Assembly (NCBI RefSeq): GCF_024519435.1
Contig: NZ_JALJRZ010000006.1
Span: 62,001-126,000, forward strand
Origin: Terrabacter sp. Ter38
Lineage (GTDB): Bacteria > Actinomycetota > Actinomycetes > Actinomycetales > Dermatophilaceae
DNA length: 64,000 nt
Direction of reading: 5' to 3'
Shown here piece by piece: positions 27,614 through 35,476 of the stretch (position 1 is its first letter; each line of letters opens with the position of its first letter). The notes beneath the pieces were generated by a model that ran no database searches, was not told the DNA's origin, and was given only the letters and a program-made list of their open reading frames with translations. The position numbers and the translations under genes were made by a program.

Positions 27614-29383
27614 ATGTCCGAGCACGACGCCCACCGCCCCGGACTCGGGTCGATACCCCACGACGACGGGACCTCCTTCCGCGTCTGGGCACCGAACGCC
27701 GACGCCGTCGCAGTGACCGGCAGCTTCACCGACTGGTCGGGCGACGGGCACGCGATGGTCCCCGAGGACCACGGGCACTGGTACGCCGACGTCCGCGGCG
27801 CCCGGCCCGGCGACGAGTACCAGTTCGTCATCACCAACGGCGACCAGCGCCTCATGCGGATCGACCCGCGCGCCCGCGTCGTCACGAACTCGTCGGGCAA
27901 CGCCGTGGTCTACGACCGCGACGCCTTCGACTGGGACGGCGACACGTTCGGCTGCCCGCCCCACGACGAGCTCGTCGTCTACGAGACCCACATCGGCTCG
28001 TTCGTGGCCACCGAGGGTGACGCCGGTGACCTCGGCGGCCTGGCCGGCAAGCTCGGTTACCTCGCCGAGCTGGGCATCAACGCCATCGAGCTCATGCCCG
28101 TCACCGAGTTCGCGGGCGACTACTCCTGGGGCTACAACCCCTCGAACCCGTTCGCCGTCGAGAGCAGCTACGGCGGCGCCGACGCGCTCAAGGCCTTCGT
28201 CCGGGAGTCGCACCGGCACGGCATCGCCGTGATCCTCGACGTCGTCATCAACCACTACGGCCCGAGCGACCTCTCCCTGTGGCAGTTCGACGGCTGGAGC
28301 GAGGACGGCAAGGGCGGCATCTACTTCTACAACGACGAGCGCTCGGCGACGCCGTGGGGCGACACTCGACCCGACTACGGCCGCGAGGAGGTGCGCGCCT
28401 ACCTCCACGACAACGCCCTGATGTGGCTCGAGGAGTTCCACCTCGACGGCCTGCGGTTCGACGCGACGCTCTACGTGCGCACCATCGACGGTCTCGGCAC
28501 GGGCGACCTGCCGGAGGGCTGGGACCTCATGCGGTCGATCACGGCGACCATCCGCGAGCGGCACCCCGACAAGATCCTCATCGCCGAGGACCTCCAGTCC
28601 GACCCGGCGATCACCGCCTCGGACGACGGCGGTGCCGGCTTCCACGCGCAGTGGGACACGAGCTTCGTCCACCCGGTGCGGGCCCTGCTGACGGCCGTCG
28701 ACGACGCGGAGCGCTCGATGACCGAGCTCGCGGACGCCCTGCGGGGCAACGACGAGCCGTTCCGGCGGATCGTCTACACCGAGAGCCACGACGAGGTGGC
28801 CAACGGCAAGCTCCGGGTCCCCCACGAGGTCGACGGCGACGACCCTAGCGGCTGGGCCGCGCAGAAGCGCGCGACGCTCGGCTACGCCATCGCCCTGACG
28901 GCGCCCGGGATCCCGATGCTCTTCCAGGGCCAGGAGTTCCTCGAGGACGAGTGGTTCCGCGACGACGTGCCGCTCGACTGGGAGCGGGCCGAGCAGTTCC
29001 GCGACATCGTGCGTCTCGGTCGTGACCTCATCCACCTGCGCCGCGACGTCGACGGCGTCTCTCGCGGCCTGCGCGGCGAGGGCTTCGAGGTGCTGCACCT
29101 CGACGACGAGGCCAAGGCCCTCGCCTGGGCCCGTCGCTCCGGCGATGACGTCGCCGTGGTCGTCGTCAACGCGAGCGCCGAGGCACGGGACATCACGACG
29201 GGTATGCCGTCCGCGGGCCCGTGGGCGGTCCGCTTCAACTCCGACGCGTCGACCTACAGCGCCCTGTTCGCGGGGCACGAGACCCACGACGTGGATGCGG
29301 TGGCCGAGCCCCTCGACGACCAGCCCGCCAGCGGCACGGTCTCGGTGGGCGCCTACACCCTCGTCGTCCTCACCCCCGCCTGA
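27614..29383 (+). CDS. GH13 alpha-glucan enzyme (branching-enzyme-like) with CBM48
   Basis: The protein has 589 residues from the ATG at 27614; earlier open frame overlaps the kinase. An N-terminal CBM48 (FRVWAPNADAVAVTGSFTDW, about 20-40) is followed by a GH13 barrel. Its visible sites are VINHYGPSD (region I), DGLRFDAT (nucleophile Asp), ILIAEDLQ (acid/base Glu) and ESHDEVANG (third Asp). A short C-terminal beta domain ends in LVVLTP. Similarity is to 1,4-alpha-glucan branching enzymes and maltooligosyltrehalose trehalohydrolases. It is shorter than typical GlgB (about 730), so the exact reaction is open. It follows the kinase by 86 bases and may be a separate unit. Confidence 0.88.
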   Translation: MSEHDAHRPGLGSIPHDDGTSFRVWAPNADAVAVTGSFTDWSGDGHAMVPEDHGHWYADVRGARPGDEYQFVITNGDQRLMRIDPRARVVTNSSGNAVVYDRDAFDWDGDTFGCPPHDELVVYETHIGSFVATEGDAGDLGGLAGKLGYLAELGINAIELMPVTEFAGDYSWGYNPSNPFAVESSYGGADALKAFVRESHRHGIAVILDVVINHYGPSDLSLWQFDGWSEDGKGGIYFYNDERSATPWGDTRPDYGREEVRAYLHDNALMWLEEFHLDGLRFDATLYVRTIDGLGTGDLPEGWDLMRSITATIRERHPDKILIAEDLQSDPAITASDDGGAGFHAQWDTSFVHPVRALLTAVDDAERSMTELADALRGNDEPFRRIVYTESHDEVANGKLRVPHEVDGDDPSGWAAQKRATLGYAIALTAPGIPMLFQGQEFLEDEWFRDDVPLDWERAEQFRDIVRLGRDLIHLRRDVDGVSRGLRGEGFEVLHLDDEAKALAWARRSGDDVAVVVVNASAEARDITTGMPSAGPWAVRFNSDASTYSALFAGHETHDVDAVAEPLDDQPASGTVSVGAYTLVVLTPA

Positions 29384-29736
29384 CGCCCGCGCTCGGGCTC
29401 GTCGCACTGGCCGTCGGCCTCGCGCTCTTCCAGCCCTGGCGCCTGCTCACCCGGAGCGTCGTCGACGAGCCGCTCCCGGCCGCCACGGCGGTCGCCGACA
29501 CGGGCCTGGCCCCGAGCGGCACCGCTGCGCACAGCGTGGAGGCGACCACACGGCATACGCCCCGGTCGCGACGGACCGGACGTCGTCGTGTGGCTGACCG
29601 ACCAGCCGGCGCCACCGACGGCAACCAGAACTATGCCGTCCCTGCAGGCACGGACCTGTCGGACCTGACCTCGGTCGTCATCTGGTGCGACCGTTTCGAC
29701 GTCGCCTTCGGATCTGCACCAATCCGGTCCACCTGA
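29380..29736 (+). pseudogene. Decayed DM13-domain protein gene
   Basis: Pieces of a DM13-domain protein remain in two frames. Frame 1 shows an N-terminal membrane anchor (LGLVALAVGLALFQPWRLL) without any ATG/GTG/TTG before it, and a C-terminal DM13 end (GNQNYAVPAGTDLSDLTSVV, then WCDRFDVAFGSAPI). The middle GPDVVVWLTDQPA motif lies in frame 2 (from 29573). The stretch that normally links these (the region around L-x-x-LKGN) is missing, so at least one deletion and a frame change have occurred. It abuts the GH13 stop. This is a remnant rather than a working gene; a complete DM13 domain needs about 100 residues. Confidence 0.7.
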
Positions 29737-29843
29737 CGTCTCCGAAGCACGGTTGACGGCTGCCGCCGCACTGAGGGGTCCGGCGGCAGCCGGTCTCCGG
29801 CGGACGCTGACGCGCCGCCGATGCGCGGGGGGACGCGCACGGA

Positions 29844-29874
29844 GGCCCACCTGACGAGGTTCGTCAGGTGGGCC
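29844..29874. terminator. Perfect 14-bp hairpin between DM13 remnant and dadA
   Basis: Arms 29844-29857 and 29861-29874 (GGCCCACCTGACGA and its exact complement) enclose a 3-base loop. It lies 32 bases beyond the dadA stop, in the convergent gap, and is followed by TTGTCC on the plus strand. It most likely ends transcripts from both sides. No long T-run is present, as is usual in high-GC actinobacteria. Confidence 0.75.
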
Positions 29875-29906
29875 TTGTCCGTGTCTCCCGGCACTGCCGG
29901 GTCCGG

Positions 29907-31175
29907 TCAGCGCAGCGGGTCGAAGGGCGCGAGCTGCTCGGGCGCGCGGCCGGTGACCATCTGCTCTGCGAGCAGGCGGCCGGTGACGGGGCCGAGGGTG
30001 ATGCCCCACATGCCGTGCCCGCCGGCGACGAAGACCTTGGGGTTCTTCGAGGCGCCGATGAGCGGGAGTCCGTCGACGGTGCAGGGACGCGAGCCCACCC
30101 ACTCGTCCTGGCGGTGGTCGAGGTCGGCGCCCTGGAGCAGCGGACGCGCCGACTCGACGATGGCCTTGATGCGGCGCGGGTCGAGCGCTGCCTCGGGCTG
30201 GCGGAACTCCATCATGCCGGCGACCCGGAGGCGGTCGCCGACGGGCGTGCAGGCGACGCGCTCGGCCGGGAAGTAGACGGGGCCGTTGGGCAGGTCGTCG
30301 ACGGCGACGCTGAAGGAGTAGCCGCGGCCGGCCTGGACGACGCGCTTGACGCCGAACTCCCGCGCGAGCTTGCCGAGCCACGCGCCGGTCGCGACGACGA
30401 CGGCGTCGTAGTGCTCGGCCTGCCCGAAGTCGTTCGTGACGAGCACGCCGGTCGGGGTGTCGGTGATGCGCGAGACGGCACTGCCCGTGACGATCTTGCC
30501 GCCGCGCGCGGTGACCGAGTCGGCGAGCGCGGCGACGTAGGCGCCGGGGTTGATGAAGCGCTGGCCGTGCAGCACGATCGCGGCGCCGATCTCGTCGGAC
30601 AGGGCGGGCTCGATGGCCCGGGCCTCGTCGCCGCTCAGGACGTCGAAGGTGATGTCGCCGCCCGAGGCGTGGATGTGCTCGATCTCCTCGAGGAGGGTCT
30701 GGCGCTCCTCGGCCGTGCGGTAGGCGGCCGTGAACGACTTGGCCTCATAGGTATCGGCGTCGACGCCGCCGGCCTTGAGCAGGTCGAAGCTCTGCAGCGA
30801 CAGGTCGTTGACGGGCACGAGGGCGCCCATGGCCTTCTTCCAGGCCGTCATCGTGCTGTGCCGGGTGAAGCCGGTGACGAAACGGAGGAAGTCCGGGCGC
30901 GCGCTCGGCGGCACGTAGACGGGCGAGCTCGGGCTGAGGACGGCGCGCAGGCCGTACTTGAGCACGGCGGGCTCGGGCAGCGGGGTCGCGATGCCGGGGG
31001 TCAGCCAGCCAGCGTTGCCCCACGACGCGCCGGCGGCGACGCCGTCGCGGTCGATGACGGTGACCTCGACGCCACGCTCCTGGAGGAACCAGGCGGTGGC
31101 GAGACCGACCATGCCGGCGCCGACGACGGCGACGCGCTCGGGGACGGGGGTACCGGCGGGGGTCACAGCGGCCAT
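29907..31175 (-). CDS. dadA: D-amino-acid dehydrogenase (FAD-dependent, DadA-type)
   Basis: The protein has 422 residues from the ATG at 31175, with AGGAG 11 bases upstream. An N-terminal Rossmann motif VAVVGAGMVGLATAWFLQE (about 15-33) binds FAD, GASWGNAGWLTPG near 49 is the DadA-type segment, and PCTVDGLPLIGAS plus GHGMWGITLGPVTGRLLAEQ close the DAO fold. It oxidatively deaminates D-amino acids (typically D-Ala) to keto acids, delivering electrons to the respiratory chain at the membrane. A PucR-family regulator is transcribed divergently 143 bases away and is its likely controller. It could also feed on D-Ala from cell wall turnover (inference). Confidence 0.92.
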   Translation of the reverse strand: MAAVTPAGTPVPERVAVVGAGMVGLATAWFLQERGVEVTVIDRDGVAAGASWGNAGWLTPGIATPLPEPAVLKYGLRAVLSPSSPVYVPPSARPDFLRFVTGFTRHSTMTAWKKAMGALVPVNDLSLQSFDLLKAGGVDADTYEAKSFTAAYRTAEERQTLLEEIEHIHASGGDITFDVLSGDEARAIEPALSDEIGAAIVLHGQRFINPGAYVAALADSVTARGGKIVTGSAVSRITDTPTGVLVTNDFGQAEHYDAVVVATGAWLGKLAREFGVKRVVQAGRGYSFSVAVDDLPNGPVYFPAERVACTPVGDRLRVAGMMEFRQPEAALDPRRIKAIVESARPLLQGADLDHRQDEWVGSRPCTVDGLPLIGASKNPKVFVAGGHGMWGITLGPVTGRLLAEQMVTGRAPEQLAPFDPLR

Positions 31176-31317
31176 GCGATTCGACTCCTGGGTCTGGTGC
31201 TCGGGTGGTGCCTTGCGTCCATGGTGGGCCCGCACGCACGCAGGGTCGTGGTGCTGAGGCGCCAGTGTTTGCGCCATGTCTTGTGCTGGGAGCACGAGGA
31301 CAGGCCACAATGGTCGT

Positions 31318-32952
31318 ATGCCGTCCGCCCCGTCCCGCTCGACCCGAGGGTCCGCGACCCGCACCTCGTCGACGACCCCGGTCGGCCTGCCCATCGCGCA
31401 GCTCGTCGGCACGCTCGGCGGGGGCCTGCTCACGGTGGTCGTCGACGTCGGCGGGCCGACGGTCGACGACGTCACGCTCGCCGAGCCCGGCTCGGGCGTC
31501 TTCGGCCAGGCCGGCGACCTGCTCCTCGGGGTCGGGGTCGAGCGGCCGGCGGAGGCGGCAGCCCTGCTCGAGGGCGCGGCCGCGGTCGACTGCGGCGCCG
31601 TCGTGCTGCGGCGGGCCGCTGCCCGCAACCAACAGGTCCGCGCCGCGGCGGCCCGTTTTCGCGTCAGCCTCGTCGAGCTCGCCGACCACGCGTCGTGGGC
31701 GCACGTCGTGTGGCTGCTGCGCGGTGTCCTCGACCGCGCCGCGAGCGGACCTGCGGTGCGCGCGGAGGGTCCGGTGCTCGACGAGCTCTTCGCCCTCGCC
31801 GACGCGTGCGCGGCCCTCGTCGCGGCGCCCATCACCATCGAGGACACCCAGTCGCGGGTGCTCGCCTACTCCTCGACCCAGGACGTCGCCGACCCGGCGC
31901 GCGTCTCGACCATCGTCGGCCGGCGGGTGCCCGACGAGGTCATCGCCAACCTCCGCGGGCGCGGGGTGTTCCGTCGGCTCGCGCGATCCGACGAGCCCTT
32001 CTTCGTCCCTGCCGGGCGCGGCCTCGGGGCTCGCGTCGTCGTGCCGGTGCGGGCCGGCACCGAGTGGCTGGGCTCGATCTGGGCCGTCGTCGACGAGGAG
32101 CCCGCCGAGCAGGTCATGGGCTCGCTCGCCCAGACGGCATCGGTCGTGGCCCTGCACCTGCTGCGCCTGCGGTCGCAGGCCGACCTCGCCCGACGGGTCT
32201 CGGCCGACCGGCTCCGGGCGGTGCTGAGCGGCGACACGCTCGAGGCCGAGGGCTGGCTGCCGGCGCCGCCGTGGCGGGTCGTCGTGCTCGCCGGCGCGCA
32301 CCGGCCACGCACCGACCCGACCGGTGAGGGCCCTCCCCGTGACACCGAGCACGAGCTCGACGTGTGGGAGTCGGCTGCTCGGCGCCGCTCGTGGCGACAG
32401 CCGCTCCTCGCGATCTTCGACGGCGTGGCCCTGACCCTCGTGCGCGACGTGCCCGGCGACACGTCCCCCGGCACGTGGGAGTGGTTGCTCGGCGTCGTCG
32501 AGGAGGTCGCGGGCGTCACGCCGACGGCCACGGCCAGCGCCGGCGGTCGGGTCTCCCGCACCGTCGACCTCGACCGCTCGCGACGCGAGGCCACCGAGGT
32601 GCAGCGGCTGCGCGACGTCGGCCGGGTCTCGGGCACGACGACGACGGTCGAGGACGCCTGGGCAGCCGTCACCAACGCCCGCGCCCTCGGAGGCATCTGG
32701 ACCGAGGAGCTGCTCGGCCCGGTCGCCGCCCTGCGCGAGCACGACGAGACCCACCACACGGCATACCTCGAGACGGTCGCGGCGTGGCTCGACCACCCGG
32801 GCGACCCGCGGGCCGCCGCGGCGCGCGTCCACGTGCACCCCAACACGCTCCGCTACCGGATGCAGCGCCTGTCAGCCGTCGTCGAGCTCGACCTGCACGA
32901 CCCCGAGACGCGCCTGGCCCTGCGCCTCCAGCTGCGCGCACTCGGCCACTGA
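31318..32952 (+). CDS. PucR-family transcriptional regulator
   Basis: The protein has 544 residues from the ATG at 31318 (a GTATGCCG octamer spans the start codon). A variable N-terminal domain and a GAF-like central region (about 160-290; QSRVLAYSSTQ) lead to the C-terminal PucR HTH_30: AAARVHVHPNTLRYRMQRL near residue 505-523. PucR-type proteins are cytoplasmic activators of catabolic genes responding to substrate. It is divergent from dadA, so control of D-amino acid use is the simplest reading. The frame extends 14 codons upstream with a weaker start. Confidence 0.88.
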   Translation: MPSAPSRSTRGSATRTSSTTPVGLPIAQLVGTLGGGLLTVVVDVGGPTVDDVTLAEPGSGVFGQAGDLLLGVGVERPAEAAALLEGAAAVDCGAVVLRRAAARNQQVRAAAARFRVSLVELADHASWAHVVWLLRGVLDRAASGPAVRAEGPVLDELFALADACAALVAAPITIEDTQSRVLAYSSTQDVADPARVSTIVGRRVPDEVIANLRGRGVFRRLARSDEPFFVPAGRGLGARVVVPVRAGTEWLGSIWAVVDEEPAEQVMGSLAQTASVVALHLLRLRSQADLARRVSADRLRAVLSGDTLEAEGWLPAPPWRVVVLAGAHRPRTDPTGEGPPRDTEHELDVWESAARRRSWRQPLLAIFDGVALTLVRDVPGDTSPGTWEWLLGVVEEVAGVTPTATASAGGRVSRTVDLDRSRREATEVQRLRDVGRVSGTTTTVEDAWAAVTNARALGGIWTEELLGPVAALREHDETHHTAYLETVAAWLDHPGDPRAAAARVHVHPNTLRYRMQRLSAVVELDLHDPETRLALRLQLRALGH

Positions 32953-32980
32953 GGCGAGCCGCCGGCGCTAACGTGGCGTC

Positions 32981-33649
32981 GTGGACGAGCAGGACGCGGT
33001 GGCCACCGGCGGGCAGCAGTGGCTCGGACCGGACGAGTTCCAGCGGATCTACGGTCCGCAGCTCTCGTGGACCCCCGCCGAGGTCCGGGACCTGCTCGCC
33101 GGGCTCGGCGTGCCGTGGTGGGTGGCCGGCGGATGGGCCGTCGAGTCCTTCACCGGTGTCGCCCGGGACCACGAGGACATCGACGTCTCGGTGCTTCGTC
33201 GCGACGTCGGCGCCATCCGCGCCCATCTCGAGCCGCACTGGCACCTGTGGTCGGCCGGCGACTCGGGCCTGCTGCACCTGCGGCCGGGACGGGACGTGCC
33301 CGACGACTCCGAGCAGATCTGGGTCCGCGAGGACGCACTGGCCCCGTGGCGCGGGGAGATCCTGCTCAACCCGGACGTGGACGGACGGTGGCAGTTCAAG
33401 CGGGACCCCTCGCTCGTGGTGTCACTGGACGACGCCACCTGGGAGCGCGACGGTGTGCGCTACCTGCGGCCCGAGCTCGTCCTCGCCCACAAGGCCGCCT
33501 CACCCCGCCCCAAGGACGACGCCGACCTCGAGGCAGCGCTCCCCCTGCTCGGTGCCGCCCAGGTCGCGGTGCTCCGGCGCGTCGTCGATGCCCAACCGGC
33601 CGGCCATCCGTGGCGCACTCGCCTGGACGGGACTCGGGGCCGCGCCTAG
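32981..33649 (+). CDS. Nucleotidyltransferase-domain protein
   Basis: The protein has 222 residues from a GTG. The MNT/Pol-beta-like site WVAGGWAVESFTGVARDHED followed by IDVSVLR (about residues 47-73) gives the GG...(D/H)xD metal-binding pattern of aminoglycoside-type nucleotidyltransferases. Near 165 the LRPELVLAHKAASPRPKDDAD helix is typical of the same group. It may nucleotidylate a small molecule or protein; no antitoxin partner is adjacent. Its stop (TAG) overlaps the stop of the convergent VOC gene on the palindrome CTAG. Confidence 0.75.
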   Translation: MDEQDAVATGGQQWLGPDEFQRIYGPQLSWTPAEVRDLLAGLGVPWWVAGGWAVESFTGVARDHEDIDVSVLRRDVGAIRAHLEPHWHLWSAGDSGLLHLRPGRDVPDDSEQIWVREDALAPWRGEILLNPDVDGRWQFKRDPSLVVSLDDATWERDGVRYLRPELVLAHKAASPRPKDDADLEAALPLLGAAQVAVLRRVVDAQPAGHPWRTRLDGTRGRA

Positions 33650-34089
33650 GCCGGCGCCTCGCCGAGGTGGACCGTGCCGTCCGCGTCGACCCGGAAGTTC
33701 GGGTTGTGCACGAGGTCCCACCGGAAGCCGTCCGGGTCGGCCACGCACGCGCTGACCCCGCCCCACTCTCGCTCGGTCGGGGCGGAGACGGAGGTCGCGC
33801 CCGCAGCCAGCGCGGCGGCATACAACGCCTCGACCTGCCCGACCTCGGTGACGTTGTGGCCCAGCGACACGGGTGGCGCCGACGAGCCGTGCGCGACGTC
33901 GCCGTACTCGCTCGGCATCTGCGCGACGTCCCACAGGGCGAGGAGCACGCCGGGGGCACCCTGGACGAAGGTGATCTCCGGCAGGTGGAGGACGGAGCGG
34001 AAGCCGAGCCCGTCGACGTAGAACGCGCGGGAGCGCTCGACGTCGCGGACGCCGAGGGTGATGGCGGTGATCTCGGGTGGCTTCGTCAT
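33646..34089 (-). CDS. VOC-family (glyoxalase/bleomycin-resistance fold) protein
   Basis: The protein has 147 residues starting at MTKPPEITAITLGVRDVERS; a longer open frame upstream has no support. Two beta-alpha-beta-beta-beta modules are visible: ITLGVRDVERSRAFYVDGLG (10-29) and the second ending ACVADPDGFRWDLVHNPNF. The pattern resembles the LactoylGST/extradiol superfamily members annotated as VOC proteins. The substrate is unknown. It converges on the nucleotidyltransferase gene with overlapping stop codons. Confidence 0.82.
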   Translation of the reverse strand: MTKPPEITAITLGVRDVERSRAFYVDGLGFRSVLHLPEITFVQGAPGVLLALWDVAQMPSEYGDVAHGSSAPPVSLGHNVTEVGQVEALYAAALAAGATSVSAPTEREWGGVSACVADPDGFRWDLVHNPNFRVDADGTVHLGEAPA

Positions 34090-34314
34090 CCCGCCACGAT
34101 AGGACGGACCGCCGACGTCGCCGAGCCGTAAGGACCGGACAACTCCCTCGTCATGGAGCGCACGACCGGCACGGGATTGATCGCTGGTGAACCGGTCAGG
34201 GTGACCGGACGAAAGGTGGAAAGCCATGTCTCACAGGCTGACTCGCAGGACCATCCGGTCCCTCCAACCCCATCCCCCACGGCCGGGCCTGAGCGCACAC
34301 GTCCCCCGGTGGCA

Positions 34315-34352
34315 GTCGGGGGAACGGCACCGTGTGGTGCCGCTCCCCCGAC
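34315..34352. terminator. Hairpin downstream of bldC
   Basis: Left arm GTCGGGGGA-A-CGGCACC and right arm GGTGCCG-C-TCCCCCGAC pair over 17 positions with one A-C mismatch around a GTGT loop. It lies 36 bases beyond the bldC stop in the roughly 300-base gap (34090-34387) that separates bldC from the VOC gene. It is the probable bldC terminator. The rest of that gap shows only a weak short open frame and the VOC promoter region. Confidence 0.7.
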
Positions 34353-34387
34353 GATCTGACCGGTCTACCCCCAACTCACCGTCGAGA

Positions 34388-34585
34388 TCAGTGCCCGCCA
34401 CCCAGAAGGTCGCGCACCTCTGACTCGCGATACCTCCGGTGCCCCCCAAGGGTCCGGATCGAAGTCAGCTTTCCTGCCTTGGCCCACCGGGTGACCGTCT
34501 TCGGGTCCACTCGGAACAGGGCCGCAACCTCGGCAGGAGTCAGTAGCTTCTCGGTTTCGTGTCGATCCTGAGTCGTCATTGTCAT
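34388..34585 (-). CDS. bldC: BldC-type MerR-like developmental regulator
   Basis: The protein has 65 residues and is essentially a lone winged-helix domain: LLTPAEVAALFRVDPKTVTR, WAKAGKLTSIRTLGGHRRYR and ESEVRDLL. This is the near-invariant BldC sequence of actinobacteria, a small DNA-binding protein that oligomerises on direct repeats and delays sporulation in Streptomyces (established knowledge). In a non-sporulating lineage its role is general transcription control. A second in-frame ATG two codons later is equally possible as start. It is divergent from the DUF3073 gene. Confidence 0.95.
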   Translation of the reverse strand: MTMTTQDRHETEKLLTPAEVAALFRVDPKTVTRWAKAGKLTSIRTLGGHRRYRESEVRDLLGGGH

Positions 34586-34999
34586 ATCCCCACCACCCTG
34601 TCGCTAGGTGCAGCGACACGCATGCGCCCCAATCGGGGCTCAGTAAAGCAAGGGTAAAGTCTCGGCCAGCCTCATGGCGGTTAAACACTGAAAAGACTCA
34701 AATCGTCCCGCTCCCGAGACACAAGGTGTATGCGCCCGACCGGCCGTCCGGCAGCGTACCCGCGAGCCCTGACGGTCCCTGGGGGACCCCCGGGCCGACC
34801 CCGCGCGGTCGGCCCGGTTCGACGAGGCGCGACGCGCCGCCGGCGAGGCGGTGGGGCGGGCGCAGGATTTGCCTCACTCATGTAGCGTTAGCACCACGAG
34901 AACACACACATTCCCGGGGCCGCTACGCGGACATCGAAGAACCACCCGGTTCTCCGAGGAGCGATGCCGTCCCGGCACGACGCACGAGGGGGTCACGCC
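34586..34999. promoter_or_regulatory. Divergent bldC / DUF3073 intergenic region with hairpins
   Basis: This 414-base gap holds the bldC promoter side (AT-rich around 34640-34705, with TTTACCCTTGCTTTACT read on the minus strand) and the DUF3073 leader. Between them are two hairpins: GGTCCC-TGG-GGGACC (34774-34788) and a perfect 11-bp stem CCGGGCCGACC/GGTCGGCCCGG (34790-34817). A GTCGCT/AGCGAC repeat lies close to the bldC start. There is no convincing gene. The hairpins in the middle of a divergent gap could mark the end of a short transcript. Confidence 0.5.
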
Positions 35000-35194
35000 A
35001 TGGGGCGCGGCCGAGCCAAAGCCAAGCAGACCAAGGTCGCACGGCAGCTCAAGTACTACACACCTGACACGGACTTGAGCGCGCTGGAGCGTGAGCTGCA
35101 CGGGCCGTCGCAACGCGACGTGTCCAACCAGCCACGATCCGTCGACGACGACGAGTACGACGAATACGGGAAGTGGGCCTCGGGCGGGCGCTGA
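35000..35194 (+). CDS. DUF3073 family protein
   Basis: The protein has 64 residues from the ATG at 35000 (MGRGRAKAKQTKVARQLKYY); the open frame begins 12 codons earlier but this is the family's standard start, and GAGGGGG precedes it. The N-terminal half is very basic and the C-terminal half acidic (DDDEYDEYGKW). DUF3073 proteins occur widely in actinobacteria beside purM, as here. Their function is unknown; an RNA or ribosome partner has been neither shown nor visible. Two strong hairpins follow in the gap to purM. Confidence 0.93.
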   Translation: MGRGRAKAKQTKVARQLKYYTPDTDLSALERELHGPSQRDVSNQPRSVDDDEYDEYGKWASGGR

Positions 35195-35224
35195 GCCTGC
35201 CTTCCTCTTCCGTCTGCACCTCGT

Positions 35225-35248
35225 GCGTCGGGTGTTCACACCCGACGC
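35225..35248. terminator. Hairpin downstream of DUF3073 gene
   Basis: A perfect 10-bp stem (GCGTCGGGTG / CACCCGACGC) with a TTCA tetraloop begins 30 bases after the DUF3073 stop. It is the likely first terminator for that short gene. Confidence 0.7.
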
Positions 35249-35306
35249 GCGGTCGGTGCTGCCCTCGAGGCGCCCGAGGCTCCCGCCCACGTGGCGAGTG
35301 CGTCGA

Positions 35307-35363
35307 GGTGACGTGACGATGCCCGCACACCCTCCGGGGTGTTGCGGGCATCGTCACGTCACC
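35307..35363. terminator. Exceptionally long hairpin in DUF3073-purM convergent gap
   Basis: Arms 35307-35326 and 35344-35363 are perfect 20-base complements. Inside them ACACCC pairs with GGGTGT around a TCCG loop, with one bulged T. The total is 26 paired bases in 57. It sits between convergent DUF3073 and purM, 113 bases from the purM stop. A bidirectional terminator is the simple explanation, but the stem is far longer than needed. Confidence 0.7.
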
Positions 35364-35476
35364 CAGACGGCTGTACGCCGCGTCGGACGGTACGCGTCAG
35401 GGGGCCGGAACGCCACGTGGCCGGGTCGTCCACCCTGCTGACGCACCGGCCCGTCCGCACCGTGGCGAAGGGGACC

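Noticed and set aside
25631-29407. 1258-codon open frame on the minus strand
   Set aside because: It is antisense to the permease, kinase and GH13 genes, with low-complexity Arg/Gly/Val composition. It is a high-GC shadow frame.
34226-34423. 65-codon open frame with a decent ribosome site (GGTGGAAAG) between bldC and the VOC gene
   Set aside because: Its second half lies over the bldC terminator hairpin and the bldC 3' end antisense, and the residues (Pro/Arg/Ser-rich) resemble nothing. A short leader peptide cannot be excluded.
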